Assembly: GCF_945269915.1 (NCBI RefSeq)
Contig: NZ_CALYOY010000005.1
Span: forward strand, 1 to 64,000
Length of the DNA stretch: 64,000 nucleotides
Reading direction: 5' to 3'
Source: an uncultured Bifidobacterium sp.
Lineage (GTDB): Bacteria > Actinomycetota > Actinomycetes > Actinomycetales > Bifidobacteriaceae
The notes beneath the pieces were generated by a model. It was given only the letters and a program-made list of their open reading frames with translations. It made no database searches and was not told the origin of the DNA. A program made the position numbers and the translations under genes. Positions 24,473 through 40,282 of the stretch are shown in pieces; positions within the stretch are counted from its first letter, which is position 1, and each line of letters opens with the position of its first letter.

Positions 24473-25837
24473 ATGATTACTCCTGATGAGGTCCAAGAGA
24501 CCAATGCCATGATCGACCGGGAGCGGCTGGACGTTCGCACCATCACGATGGGTATCAGCCTCCTGGACTGTGCCAGCCACGATGTGGACATGCTCTGCAG
24601 GAACATCCACCGTAAAATCGTCTCCGTGGCCAAGGACCTGGTGCCGACCGGGGAATCCATAACCCACCAGTACGGTATTCCGATCGTCAACAAACGGATC
24701 ACCGTCACCCCCATCTCCCTGGTGGCCGCAGGGGCCTGCCATTCGGTCGATGACTATGTGGCCGTGGCCAAGGCCCTGGATATGTCGGCCAGGGAGGTCG
24801 GGGTCAACTTCATCGGCGGCTATTCGGCCCTGGTCTCCAAGTCCATGACTCCGGCCGAGCGCCTCCTGATCAAGTCCCTGCCCCGGGCCCTGAGCCAGAC
24901 CGAGCGGGTTTGCGCCAGCGTCAACGTGGGCTCGACCAAGACCGGCATCGACATGGATGCCGTTGCGCTGATGGGTCGGGTCATCAGGGCCGTGGCCCAG
25001 GCCACCGCCGATTCCGACAGCTCCGGCTGCACCAAGCTGGTGGTCTTCTGCAACGCCCCCGACGACAACCCCTTCATGGCCGGCGGCTTCCACGGGGTGA
25101 CCGAGGGCGACGCCGTCATCAACGTGGGCGTTTCCGGCCCCGGCGTGGTCAAGACCGCCCTGGAGACGGCCCGCGGATTGAGCTTCGACCAGCTGTGCGA
25201 GACCATCAAGCGCACGGCCTTCAAGATCACCAGGATGGGGCAGCTGGTGGCCCAGGAGGCCTCACGCCGTCTGGAGGTCCCCTTCGGGATCATCGACCTT
25301 TCCCTGGCGCCGACCCCGGCCGTGGGCGACTCGGTGGGCGAGGTCCTGCGTGAGATGGGCCTGGAACAGGTGGGTGCCCCGGGTACCACCGCGGCCCTGG
25401 CCATCCTGAACGACCAGGTCAAGAAGGGCGGGATCATGGCGTCCAGCTATGTGGGTGGCCTTTCCGGTGCCTTCATACCGGTCTCCGAGGACGCGACCAT
25501 GATCCAGGCCGCCACCGGGGGAAGCCTGACCCTGGAGAAGCTGGAGGCCATGACCTGTGTCTGCTCGGTGGGTCTGGACATGATTCCCATCCCCGGAGAC
25601 ACCAGTGCCGAGTCCATCTCGGGCATCATCGCCGACGAGGCGGCCATCGGCATGGTCAACCAGAAGACCACGGCGGTTCGTCTGATTCCCGTCATCGGCA
25701 AGGGCGTGGGGGATACGGCCGAGTTCGGCGGCCTCATGGGCGGCGGCCCCATCCTGCCGGTCAACGAGCGCTCCTGTGCCGACTTCATCAACCGTGGCGG
25801 CCGCATTCCCGCACCCATCCACAGTTTCAAGAACTGA
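24473..25837 (+). CDS. UPF0210 (DUF711, PFL-like fold) protein
   Basis: A 454-residue protein of the conserved UPF0210 family, structurally related to pyruvate formate-lyase-like barrels but without a glycyl-radical motif that I can see. Recognisable segments are [50 protein letters not shown] and, near the C-terminus, [15 protein letters not shown]. It follows the ACT-domain gene with a 12-nt gap and is presumably co-transcribed. The biochemical role is unknown. No signal peptide is seen, so it is cytoplasmic. Confidence 0.9.
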   Translation: MITPDEVQETNAMIDRERLDVRTITMGISLLDCASHDVDMLCRNIHRKIVSVAKDLVPTGESITHQYGIPIVNKRITVTPISLVAAGACHSVDDYVAVAKALDMSAREVGVNFIGGYSALVSKSMTPAERLLIKSLPRALSQTERVCASVNVGSTKTGIDMDAVALMGRVIRAVAQATADSDSSGCTKLVVFCNAPDDNPFMAGGFHGVTEGDAVINVGVSGPGVVKTALETARGLSFDQLCETIKRTAFKITRMGQLVAQEASRRLEVPFGIIDLSLAPTPAVGDSVGEVLREMGLEQVGAPGTTAALAILNDQVKKGGIMASSYVGGLSGAFIPVSEDATMIQAATGGSLTLEKLEAMTCVCSVGLDMIPIPGDTSAESISGIIADEAAIGMVNQKTTAVRLIPVIGKGVGDTAEFGGLMGGGPILPVNERSCADFINRGGRIPAPIHSFKN

Positions 25838-25841
25838 AGTC

Positions 25842-25852
25842 GGGGGGGGGGG
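25842..25852 (+). repeat. G11 homopolymer between convergent gene ends
   Basis: Eleven consecutive G fill most of the 16-base gap between the UPF0210 stop codon and the trmL stop codon (minus strand), one base from the latter. Confidence 0.9.
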
Positions 25853-25853
25853 A

Positions 25854-26522
25854 TCAGCGGCCGCCCCTGAAGTTCAGCTGGCGCCAGGCCTCGTAGATGG
25901 CGATGGAGGCGCAGTTGGTCAGGTTCAGACTGCGCAGGCTGGGGCGCATGGGCAGGCGGACCTGCTCGGCCACGTGGGGGCCGGCCATGATCTCCATGGG
26001 GTCGGGGATGTTCCCCGGCTCGGGTCCGAACAGGAGGATGTCGCTGGGCCGGTAGTCCACCTCGGTGTAGAGCTTGGTGGCGTGGGCCGTGAAGGCGATG
26101 ATGCGCGAATCCGGCATGGAGGCGACCAGATCGTCGAAGTCGGGGTGGAGTACCACATGCGCCATGTCGTGGTAGTCCAGCCCTGCCCGGCGCAGCTTGG
26201 TGTCCTTGAGGTTGAAGCCCAAGGGTTCCACCAGGTGGAGGATGGTCCCGGTCACGGCGCAGAGCCTGATGGCCGACCCGGTGTTGCCGGGGATCCTGGG
26301 GGAGTAGTAGCAGAGGTGGGGGGTCACCGTTTCGGCCTGGCCGGCCTCCTTGGCGCTCATCATGGCCTCGGTGACCGAAATCGGATTGCCGTGGGCGTCG
26401 GTGACCAGCTCATCGGGTCCGTAGTTGGACCTGCGGTACCCATACTCGTACATTTCGCCGACGGCCTCGGAGGGGTCCTCCCCCCGGCGGCCTGCCTCGT
26501 TCGTCTGTTCCTGGGTGGTCAT
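25854..26522 (-). CDS. trmL: tRNA (cytidine/uridine-2'-O-)-methyltransferase, SPOUT family
   Basis: A 222-residue SpoU/TrmL-type methyltransferase, expected to 2'-O-methylate the wobble base of certain tRNAs using SAM through a trefoil knot. Motifs are the RIPGNTGSAIRLCAVTG region, LLFGPEPGNIP (motif 2) and SLNLTNCASIAIYEAWRQL (motif 3). About 60 extra N-terminal residues, acidic and Tyr-rich, precede the domain. The ATG at 26522 is preferred over TTG 26531 because TACCTT (minus strand, 26535-26530) lies 7 nt before it, fitting a leaderless mRNA. It converges on the UPF0210 gene. Confidence 0.85.
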   Translation of the reverse strand: MTTQEQTNEAGRRGEDPSEAVGEMYEYGYRRSNYGPDELVTDAHGNPISVTEAMMSAKEAGQAETVTPHLCYYSPRIPGNTGSAIRLCAVTGTILHLVEPLGFNLKDTKLRRAGLDYHDMAHVVLHPDFDDLVASMPDSRIIAFTAHATKLYTEVDYRPSDILLFGPEPGNIPDPMEIMAGPHVAEQVRLPMRPSLRSLNLTNCASIAIYEAWRQLNFRGGR

Positions 26523-26583
26523 GCCATTCAAGGTAACGCCCGGAAAAGACAGGCCGGGCAGGGGAGGGACCCGGAGTCCTGAA

Positions 26584-27735
26584 CTACATCAGGCTCTTGT
26601 ATATGCCCAGGATCTCCTCCTGGGTGGCCTTGCGGGGGTTGCCGCCGGTGCAGACGTCCTTGAAGGCATTGGCTGCCAGGCTGTCCAGATCGCTCTCCTT
26701 GGCGCCCACCTCGCTGATGGTGGTGGGGTTGCCCAGGCTCACTGTCAGGTCGTGGACCTTGCTGACCGCCAGGTTGCGGGCCTCTTCCAGGGGCATGGTG
26801 TAGGAGTCGCTGACCCCGAAGGCGTGGGCGATGTCGCGGTACTTCTCGCCGGTGTAGTCCTTGTTGTAGTCCATGACCGGGGCCAGGAGGATGCCATTGG
26901 CCACGCCGTGGGCGACATTCAGGAGACCACCCAGGGCGTGGGCCATGCCGTGGACCAGGCCCAGACCCACGTTGGAGTAGGCCATGCCGGTGATGTAGGA
27001 GGCATAGGCCATCTGTTCCCCGGCCGCAAGGTCACCGTCGGCCGACTTGGCCAGGTTCTCGGCGATCATCCTGATGGTCTGCATGGAGAGACAGTCCGAG
27101 AGACTCCATGCGCCGGGGGTCACGTATCCCTCGATGGCGTGGGTCAGGGCGTCCAGGCCGGTGGCCACCTTCAGGGACCGGGGCTGGGTGTCGGTCAGGT
27201 CGGGGTCCACGAAGGCCGCCAGGGGGATGTCGTGGGGGTCGACGGCCACGAACTTGCGCTTCGCCCGGGTGTCGGTGATTACATAGTTGATTGTGGTCTC
27301 CGAGGCGGTCCCGGCCGTGGTGGGGACGCCGAAGATCGGGACGGAGGGGTTCTTGGTGGCGGCGGTGCCCTCCAGGGAGAGCACGTCCGAGAACTCGGGG
27401 TTTGCGGCGATGATGCCGATTCCCTTGCAGGTGTCCTGGGGGGAGCCGCCACCCAGGCCGATCAGGAAGTCGGCACCGGCCGTCTTGAACTTCTCGACCC
27501 CGTCCTTGATGCATTCCACCGGGGGGTTGGGCTTGACGTTGTCGAAGATCTCATAGGGAAGGCCCGCAGCGTCCAGCACGTCGGTGACCTTGGCGACGGT
27601 GCCGGTCTTCAGAAGGACCGGGTCGGTCACGATGAAGGCCTTGGTGAAGCCATGGGCCTTGGCGGCCTCGGGAATCTGCTTGATGGCACCACGTCCGAAG
27701 TAGGCTTCCTGGTTGAAAATCATCCGGTATACCAT
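26584..27735 (-). CDS. fucO: Lactaldehyde reductase / 1,2-propanediol oxidoreductase (iron-containing alcohol dehydrogenase)
   Basis: A 383-residue group III, Fe-dependent alcohol dehydrogenase; the length and sequence match FucO, which reduces lactaldehyde to 1,2-propanediol with NADH when fucose or rhamnose is used anaerobically. The NAD-binding GLGGGSPQDTCKG and PTTAGTASETT segments and the metal-binding Asp and His residues (HAIEGY; HGMAHALGGLLNVAHG) are visible. AAAGGAG lies 6 nt before the ATG. No fucose catabolic genes are next to it. A Crp-like dyad lies between its -10 element and ribosome-binding site, suggesting repression by a Crp-type regulator. Confidence 0.92.
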   Translation of the reverse strand: MVYRMIFNQEAYFGRGAIKQIPEAAKAHGFTKAFIVTDPVLLKTGTVAKVTDVLDAAGLPYEIFDNVKPNPPVECIKDGVEKFKTAGADFLIGLGGGSPQDTCKGIGIIAANPEFSDVLSLEGTAATKNPSVPIFGVPTTAGTASETTINYVITDTRAKRKFVAVDPHDIPLAAFVDPDLTDTQPRSLKVATGLDALTHAIEGYVTPGAWSLSDCLSMQTIRMIAENLAKSADGDLAAGEQMAYASYITGMAYSNVGLGLVHGMAHALGGLLNVAHGVANGILLAPVMDYNKDYTGEKYRDIAHAFGVSDSYTMPLEEARNLAVSKVHDLTVSLGNPTTISEVGAKESDLDSLAANAFKDVCTGGNPRKATQEEILGIYKSLM

Positions 27736-27759
27736 TGTGCTCCTTTGACTCGTTTGGTA

Positions 27760-27790
27760 TGTGACATGCACCACATCAGGAAACATTATA
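27760..27790 (-). promoter_or_regulatory. fucO promoter -10 and Crp-like operator
   Basis: On the minus strand a perfect TATAAT (27790-27785) predicts transcription from about 27778. Immediately downstream, 27760-27775 reads (plus strand) TGTGA-CATGCA-CCACA, a Crp/GlxR-type dyad with the normal 6-nt spacer and one mismatch in ten arm positions. This position suits repression by blocking initiation. The surrounding 40 bases are AT-rich. Confidence 0.5.
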
Positions 27791-27962
27791 GAAAAGCAAT
27801 AGAAAATTATCTGAATATATGACCGAATTCTTTGGCTTCCGGGACGTGGACGGTGGGTCTTGGCGCTCGCAGCGAAGTCCGCGAAGGGAGAGGGTCCGGC
27901 CTGGCCAACGGTTGTATGGTGTTGGGGGCACTGATCGGATTGGGCAAGGAAAGGCGGGGCTC

Positions 27963-28958
27963 GTGGAGGACAACCGGGCGGAATCGGTCGAGCAGATACG
28001 GCTCCGGCTCTTTTCCTGGTGGGAGCGCAACGCCAGGGATCTGCCATGGCGGTTCGGCCGGACCACCCCATGGGGGGTCCTGGTCTCCGAGGTCATGAGC
28101 CAACAGACCCAGATGAGCAGGGTGGTGCCCTATTGGACGGACTGGATGGAGACCTGGCCCGATGCGGCCTCCTTGGCCGGGGCCGGCAAGGCCGAGGTCA
28201 TCACGGCCTGGGGGAGGCTGGGCTACCCCCGACGGGCCCTCCGCCTTCGGGAATGCGCCAAGGTGGTCAGCGGGGAATACGATGATCGGCTGCCCCGGAC
28301 CTACCAGGAGCTGGTCGACCTGCCCGGTATCGGCGACTACACGGCCAGTGCCGTCATGAGCTTCGCCCATGGGGAGCGCATAGCCGTCATCGACACCAAT
28401 ATCCGTCGGGTGCTCTCCCGGGTCTTCCTGGGCATCGAATCCCTGGGGGGTTCCACGACGAGTGCCGAACGTGAACTGGCTCGGAGCGTCCTGCCGGAGG
28501 ATGATCCGCAGGCCCGATCGTCCGGTGGCACCGGGGATGGGGGATTGGTCGGCCGGTTGGGGGGTGCGGACGAGCAGGCCCGTCCAACCGCCTGGCGGGA
28601 GCCTGCTTCGGCCGAGTGGAACCAGGGGCTCATGGAGCTGGGGGCTACGGTCTGTACGGCCAGGAAACCGGCCTGCCGAATCTGCCCCCTGGCCGATCAC
28701 TGCCGCTTCCTCGAGGCCGGTCTGCCCGACCTGGGCATGAAGCGGACCCGACCCCGCCAGCGTTTTGCCGGGACCAACCGGCAGGTCCGGGGGAAGATCC
28801 TCCAGGCCCTTCGCCAATCCGAGAAAGGTCGGATCAGCCGGGTCCGGGTGGAGGAGGTCTGCCAGGACAGGATCCAGCTGGATCTGTGCATCGCTTCCCT
28901 GGATGAGGACGGTCTTCTGGTCATCGGGAAGGATGGTTCGCTGAAGCTGCCTGAATAG
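27963..28958 (+). CDS. mutY: A/G-specific adenine DNA glycosylase
   Basis: A 331-residue base-excision repair enzyme removing adenine mispaired with 8-oxoguanine. The HhH-GPD fold shows RDLPWRFGRTTPWGVLVSEVMSQQTQ with the catalytic Glu, LPGIGDYTASAV (helix-hairpin-helix), the catalytic Asp in VIDTNIRRVLSR, and the Fe4S4 cluster C-x6-C-x2-C-x5-C (CTARKPACRICPLADHC). A Gly-rich insertion of about 40 residues separates Asp and cluster. The C-terminal Nudix-like 8-oxoG domain is replaced by a short winged-helix-like tail, as in several actinobacterial MutY. Start is uncertain: GTG 27963 fits the family; ATG 27819 adds 48 Arg/Gly-rich residues. Confidence 0.9.
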   Translation: MEDNRAESVEQIRLRLFSWWERNARDLPWRFGRTTPWGVLVSEVMSQQTQMSRVVPYWTDWMETWPDAASLAGAGKAEVITAWGRLGYPRRALRLRECAKVVSGEYDDRLPRTYQELVDLPGIGDYTASAVMSFAHGERIAVIDTNIRRVLSRVFLGIESLGGSTTSAERELARSVLPEDDPQARSSGGTGDGGLVGRLGGADEQARPTAWREPASAEWNQGLMELGATVCTARKPACRICPLADHCRFLEAGLPDLGMKRTRPRQRFAGTNRQVRGKILQALRQSEKGRISRVRVEEVCQDRIQLDLCIASLDEDGLLVIGKDGSLKLPE

Positions 28959-28985
28959 GAGGATTCCTGGTTTAGGATTGTCAGC

Positions 28986-29663
28986 ATGGCCAAACGAAAG
29001 ATCAGCAAGCAGCAGCAGCGCATATACCGGCGCCGTCGGATCGTCGCCGCCATCCTGGCCCTGGTCCTCCTGCTCGCCTGTGCGGGGATCGTTTGGGGTG
29101 TCGGTGTGGGCATCCGCGCTCTACGTGGCGGATCGGCTGAGGGCAAGGCCACCACCTCCCAGGAGGCCAGGTCCGGAAACGGGAAGAAGTCCGAGGAGGG
29201 CAAGGCTTCAGCAAGGAAGGCCGAGGGGAAAGAAGAGGCGAAGGCCCGGTCCCAGGCCCCGCGGGTCAAGAAGTGTGGACCTGCGGATGTGGAGCTGGAG
29301 CTGAGCGCGCCCGATCCGACCACCGGGGTGGGCGGGTCGATCGACTTCACTGCGACCATGCGCTACAAGGGTACCGGCTCCTGCCTGATCGACGGGTCGA
29401 ACGCCGGCAGGGTCCTTATCATCAGGAGCGGGGACCAGAACGTCTGGCGATCGGACTCCTGCCCCTCCGATCCCCGCTCCCTCCTGATGGCCGGAGGAGA
29501 CAAGGACGTGCAGACCATTACCTGGAACGCGGACGCCAGCCAGGAGGGGTGCCAGCCTGACGAAAACCTGCCCAGGGTCAACGCCGGGTCCTACTCGGCA
29601 CAGTTGGTTCTGAAGTCCAACGAGAAAGTCAAGTCCCAGGTGGTGCCGGTCATGGTCCAGTGA
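28986..29663 (+). CDS. Single-pass membrane-anchored protein of unknown function
   Basis: A 225-residue protein. A strongly basic N-terminus (KRKISKQQQRIYRRRR) precedes one membrane helix (about residues 18-42), a Lys/Glu/Ala/Ser-rich linker, and an extracellular domain from about residue 95 with four Cys (KKCGPAD, GSCLID, SDSCPSD, EGCQPD) that may form two disulfides. Strand-rich composition suggests an Ig-like fold, but I recognise no named family. TAGGAT ends 7 nt before the ATG with no ribosome-binding site, implying a leaderless transcript. It sits between mutY and rpoB. Confidence 0.75.
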   Translation: MAKRKISKQQQRIYRRRRIVAAILALVLLLACAGIVWGVGVGIRALRGGSAEGKATTSQEARSGNGKKSEEGKASARKAEGKEEAKARSQAPRVKKCGPADVELELSAPDPTTGVGGSIDFTATMRYKGTGSCLIDGSNAGRVLIIRSGDQNVWRSDSCPSDPRSLLMAGGDKDVQTITWNADASQEGCQPDENLPRVNAGSYSAQLVLKSNEKVKSQVVPVMVQ

Positions 29664-29732
29664 CCTGATCGTCTGCTGGCCGCCGAATCCGTCCGCCTGC
29701 CTGCCCTTGGGCTGTCGGTGAACATCCCGCAT

Positions 29733-29749
29733 AAGGGCGACACGCCCTT
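29733..29749. repeat. Hairpin overlapping the rpoB -35
   Basis: A 7-bp stem AAGGGCG/CGCCCTT with a 3-nt loop lies upstream of rpoB and touches the -35 element. It may end transcription from the preceding gene, although no T-run follows. Confidence 0.4.
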
Positions 29750-29776
29750 GTGTCAAGGCCTTATCGGCTGTATAGT
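29748..29776 (+). promoter_or_regulatory. rpoB-rpoC promoter
   Basis: TTGTGT (29748-29753), a 17-nt spacer and TATAGT (29771-29776) make a good sigma70-type promoter with start near 29783. The leader of about 130 nt contains an 8-bp hairpin, GCGGGCAT (29805-29812) with ATGCCCGC (29827-29834). Confidence 0.65.
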
Positions 29777-29915
29777 TAACTCTTTGTATGAGGTGTGTCA
29801 TATAGCGGGCATGCATCATCGAGGAGATGCCCGCGAATAGGCATATGGCGGCCGTTCGGTGTCTCCCAGGGAAACAGGAATTATCGAGTACGGCGAGCGA
29901 TAAGGAAAGTCCATT

Positions 29916-33482
<3,567 letters not shown>

Positions 33483-33596
33483 GTCAGCGTGTCCATATGA
33501 TCCCCCGTGGCCGGCGGCCGTCAGGCACCGGCCCCCAGGGGACCTGACCAAGACGGAAACTTCACAGCAGTTACAAGATCAGAGACAGGACATAGA

Positions 33597-37739
<4,143 letters not shown>

Positions 37740-37753
37740 TTCGGTGAGTTGAG

Positions 37754-37820
37754 ATCCACCCCCTGCCAGGGGTGGATGACTCAGGGGTCCCGTCCGGCAC
37801 CATGCCGGACGGGACCCCTG
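37754..37820. terminator. Double-hairpin bidirectional terminator after rpoC
   Basis: First hairpin: ATCCACCCC (37754-37762) with GGGGTGGAT (37769-37777). Second: a perfect 18-bp stem (37782-37799 with 37803-37820) with a 3-nt loop, the arms beginning CAGGGGTCCC. It separates rpoC from the convergent PFNA cluster and can stop transcription from both sides. Confidence 0.85.
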
Positions 37821-37861
37821 GTCTTGTTCGGGTGTGGTCGGAATCTGAACCCGGATGGGAT

Positions 37862-40282
37862 TCAGAAGAGGTGACGCAGGGAGAGCCTCGTCCTCCAGCG
37901 CCTGGACCGGGGGAGGCCCTCCAGTATGGACCGGCGGACCTGATCGGTCAGGCGCCAGTATTCAAGTGCATCCTGGTCCGATACGCGGCGATTGTCGAAG
38001 GTGGCCCGGTCGGCAAGCGTGCAGAGCCGATTCAGCTTGTCCCTGTCGGTGTCTCGTCCCGCCTTGAACGTGCTTTGGCCGAGGAGGTCCCGTCCGATGG
38101 TCCGGGCTTGCTCCCTTCGGGTTCCTTGGGGCCTGAGCCCCGACTGCCAGGCCAGGTTGCCGACCTGCCTCCACCCCTGTTCAATGCGTTCCTCGGCGGA
38201 ACCCTTCGTTCTGGCACGGTTCAGGATCCAGGCCTTGAGGGCCAGGATGGCCAGAACCAGCAGGGCCACACCCCATACCGGTGAGGAGTAGGCAAGGACC
38301 CTCCCGACCAGGGGGCCGAATCGTGTCCAGAGGGAGGGCCCTGCCGTCTGGTCGGCATCCTGACCGCCGACTCGGGTCCTGCCGTTGGTGCGCTGGTCAT
38401 CACGGGGAGGATCGACCAGGGGAGGCGGTGGCTGCCTGACCAGGGTCTTGGGGTTGGGCGGGGTCAGATTCAGGTTCTTGTCCGGTGTCTTGGTCTCCTG
38501 GGGGGTGGGGTAGAAGGGCACCCAGCCCAGGCCCGCCAGGTTGATTTCCACCCAGGCCTCAACATCCCCGCCCCTGAAGTCCACGGTGGTGCCGCCATCG
38601 GGGTCCTGGCGGGTACGGGCCTTGCTGATGTCTCCCTGCTTGTCCTTGGGGATGAGACCCAGGACGACCCGGGAGGGGAGTCCCATCTGCCTGGCCAGGA
38701 GGGCCATGGCGGAGGCGTACTGCTCGCTGTCGCCGACCATGGCCTGGGCTTGGAGGAGCTGGCTGACCCGATAGTCCCCGTGTCCGGAGGGGGAGGGGTA
38801 GTCACCCTCCAGGCCATGGGAGAACCAGCCGTCCTGGTGGAGTCTTGTCTCGATGGCCAGGGCCCTGGTGCCGGGCTTGTCCTGGAGGGAGGTCATCAGG
38901 GCCGCCGCCTGGGGAAGGGAATCCGGGGGGTCCGAGATCTGGGGGACCTGTGCGGCTCCCACCTGGCTGTTCCTGATGGCCTCCCGGTCGGGTCTGACGT
39001 TCAGGGTCCCCTGGACCGTGTAGGTGGTCTCGGCGCCCAGGGGGGTCGCCGAGAGGGCGGAGTCGGTTCCCTTGTTGTAGTAGAGGTCCTCCCTGCTCAG
39101 ATTCCTGCCGGGGTTGATGGAGGAGGCCTGACCGGCCGTGGGCAGCCAGGAGCGTCCGAATCCCTGGTGGATGGTGAACAAGGCCTTGAAGGTCGGGCCC
39201 TGGGTCCGGTTGGTGTCACCCCCGTCATCCCGGCTGGGGGAGACGGCGCTGCCGATACGCCGGTAATCGGACGACTGCCCGGGGGTGGCGCTGTCGGAGA
39301 GATTCCAGACCTTGCCGTCGAACCGGTCCATGACGGCCATCCGGACCGGGGTGCCGGCCGGCAGGTTGTGTACGGTGACCAGGGTGTCATCCTTGTGGTC
39401 CTTGATGTAGGACCGGTAGTCGCTCAGGGGGCTGGTGAACTGGCAGGGGTCGATCGGGGGCTGGTAGCGGTCACGGAGAACCAGGCGGTCAAGAGGGACC
39501 TGGAGGGTCCCGCCCAGGGCGATGCCCAGGGTCAGTACCAGTGTCAGGGCCTTGGCAAGGGGTCTGCCGGACTGGATCAGGTGCAGACGCCAGGATGCCC
39601 AGAGAAGAAGCAGGACCCACAGGCAGCATCCCATGATCTCAGGGTGCCATCCATGGCTGGTGCCCAGGAGGGCCGATGCCGACATGGTGATGAGTATCGG
39701 CAGGGTGGCCAGGATAGGGGCGGGGTCAATCCTGCCGTCAGGCCGCCTGGGCCGGTCGTAGGGGCGTATCCGCGCCAGGAAGGCCGCCAGGAATGAGGTC
39801 CACAGGAGGAGGGTCCACAGGGCCATGAAACCGCCCGCCTCCCAGCCCAGTGGGGGGTCGATTGCGACCAGGGCCTTGAAGGAGCCGAAGGTGGCCGTCC
39901 ACCCTTGGATCAGGGTTTGCGTGGTGGGCAGCAGATGGAGGATGGTGGTGCCGTTCAGGGTGATGATCGGGCCCAGGACGAACTGGGCCAGCACCAGCAA
40001 CCCGGCCTGGATGCAAGGGCGTGGGGCATGGCGGGACCAGGTCAGGGCGATCAGGGTTCCGGCCGGGCTGGCCAGGAGCCCCACCAGGAGCCATCCTGCA
40101 AGGTCGCCGTACACGGGGAGCAGCTGGATCGCGGCCAGGAGATTGAGCGGTACCAGGGCCAGGGTGGAGAGGAGACCCAGGGCACGGCTCCTGGAGCCCT
40201 CCAGGGGCATCGGCTGGTTTCGCCAAAGCACATGGACCGGCGAGGGGGCCGGCTGGGCCTGCCAGGTCGTGGTGGTCCTCAT
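37862..40282 (-). CDS. Membrane transglutaminase-like protein of the PFNA cluster, catalytic residues substituted
   Basis: An 806-residue membrane protein (DUF3488/TgpA-like). Six or seven helices occupy about residues 35-290; a large outside domain follows; one more helix lies near residue 690, then a cytoplasmic tail. The transglutaminase core is recognisable, but where a Cys is expected the sequence is VGDSEQYASAMALLARQMGLPSR (Ser near 517), where HxW is expected it is EAWVEI (Glu near 575), and where the acid is expected it is FYPTP. The catalytic Cys-His-Asp are thus all replaced, and a binding or structural role is more likely than transamidation. The ATG overlaps the DUF58 stop (ATGA), so the genes are coupled. 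Confidence 0.85.
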   Translation of the reverse strand: MRTTTTWQAQPAPSPVHVLWRNQPMPLEGSRSRALGLLSTLALVPLNLLAAIQLLPVYGDLAGWLLVGLLASPAGTLIALTWSRHAPRPCIQAGLLVLAQFVLGPIITLNGTTILHLLPTTQTLIQGWTATFGSFKALVAIDPPLGWEAGGFMALWTLLLWTSFLAAFLARIRPYDRPRRPDGRIDPAPILATLPILITMSASALLGTSHGWHPEIMGCCLWVLLLLWASWRLHLIQSGRPLAKALTLVLTLGIALGGTLQVPLDRLVLRDRYQPPIDPCQFTSPLSDYRSYIKDHKDDTLVTVHNLPAGTPVRMAVMDRFDGKVWNLSDSATPGQSSDYRRIGSAVSPSRDDGGDTNRTQGPTFKALFTIHQGFGRSWLPTAGQASSINPGRNLSREDLYYNKGTDSALSATPLGAETTYTVQGTLNVRPDREAIRNSQVGAAQVPQISDPPDSLPQAAALMTSLQDKPGTRALAIETRLHQDGWFSHGLEGDYPSPSGHGDYRVSQLLQAQAMVGDSEQYASAMALLARQMGLPSRVVLGLIPKDKQGDISKARTRQDPDGGTTVDFRGGDVEAWVEINLAGLGWVPFYPTPQETKTPDKNLNLTPPNPKTLVRQPPPPLVDPPRDDQRTNGRTRVGGQDADQTAGPSLWTRFGPLVGRVLAYSSPVWGVALLVLAILALKAWILNRARTKGSAEERIEQGWRQVGNLAWQSGLRPQGTRREQARTIGRDLLGQSTFKAGRDTDRDKLNRLCTLADRATFDNRRVSDQDALEYWRLTDQVRRSILEGLPRSRRWRTRLSLRHLF

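Noticed and set aside
33483-33596. Separate promoter for rpoC in the rpoB-rpoC gap
   Set aside because: The gap has short inverted repeats but no convincing -35/-10 pair; co-transcription with rpoB is simpler.
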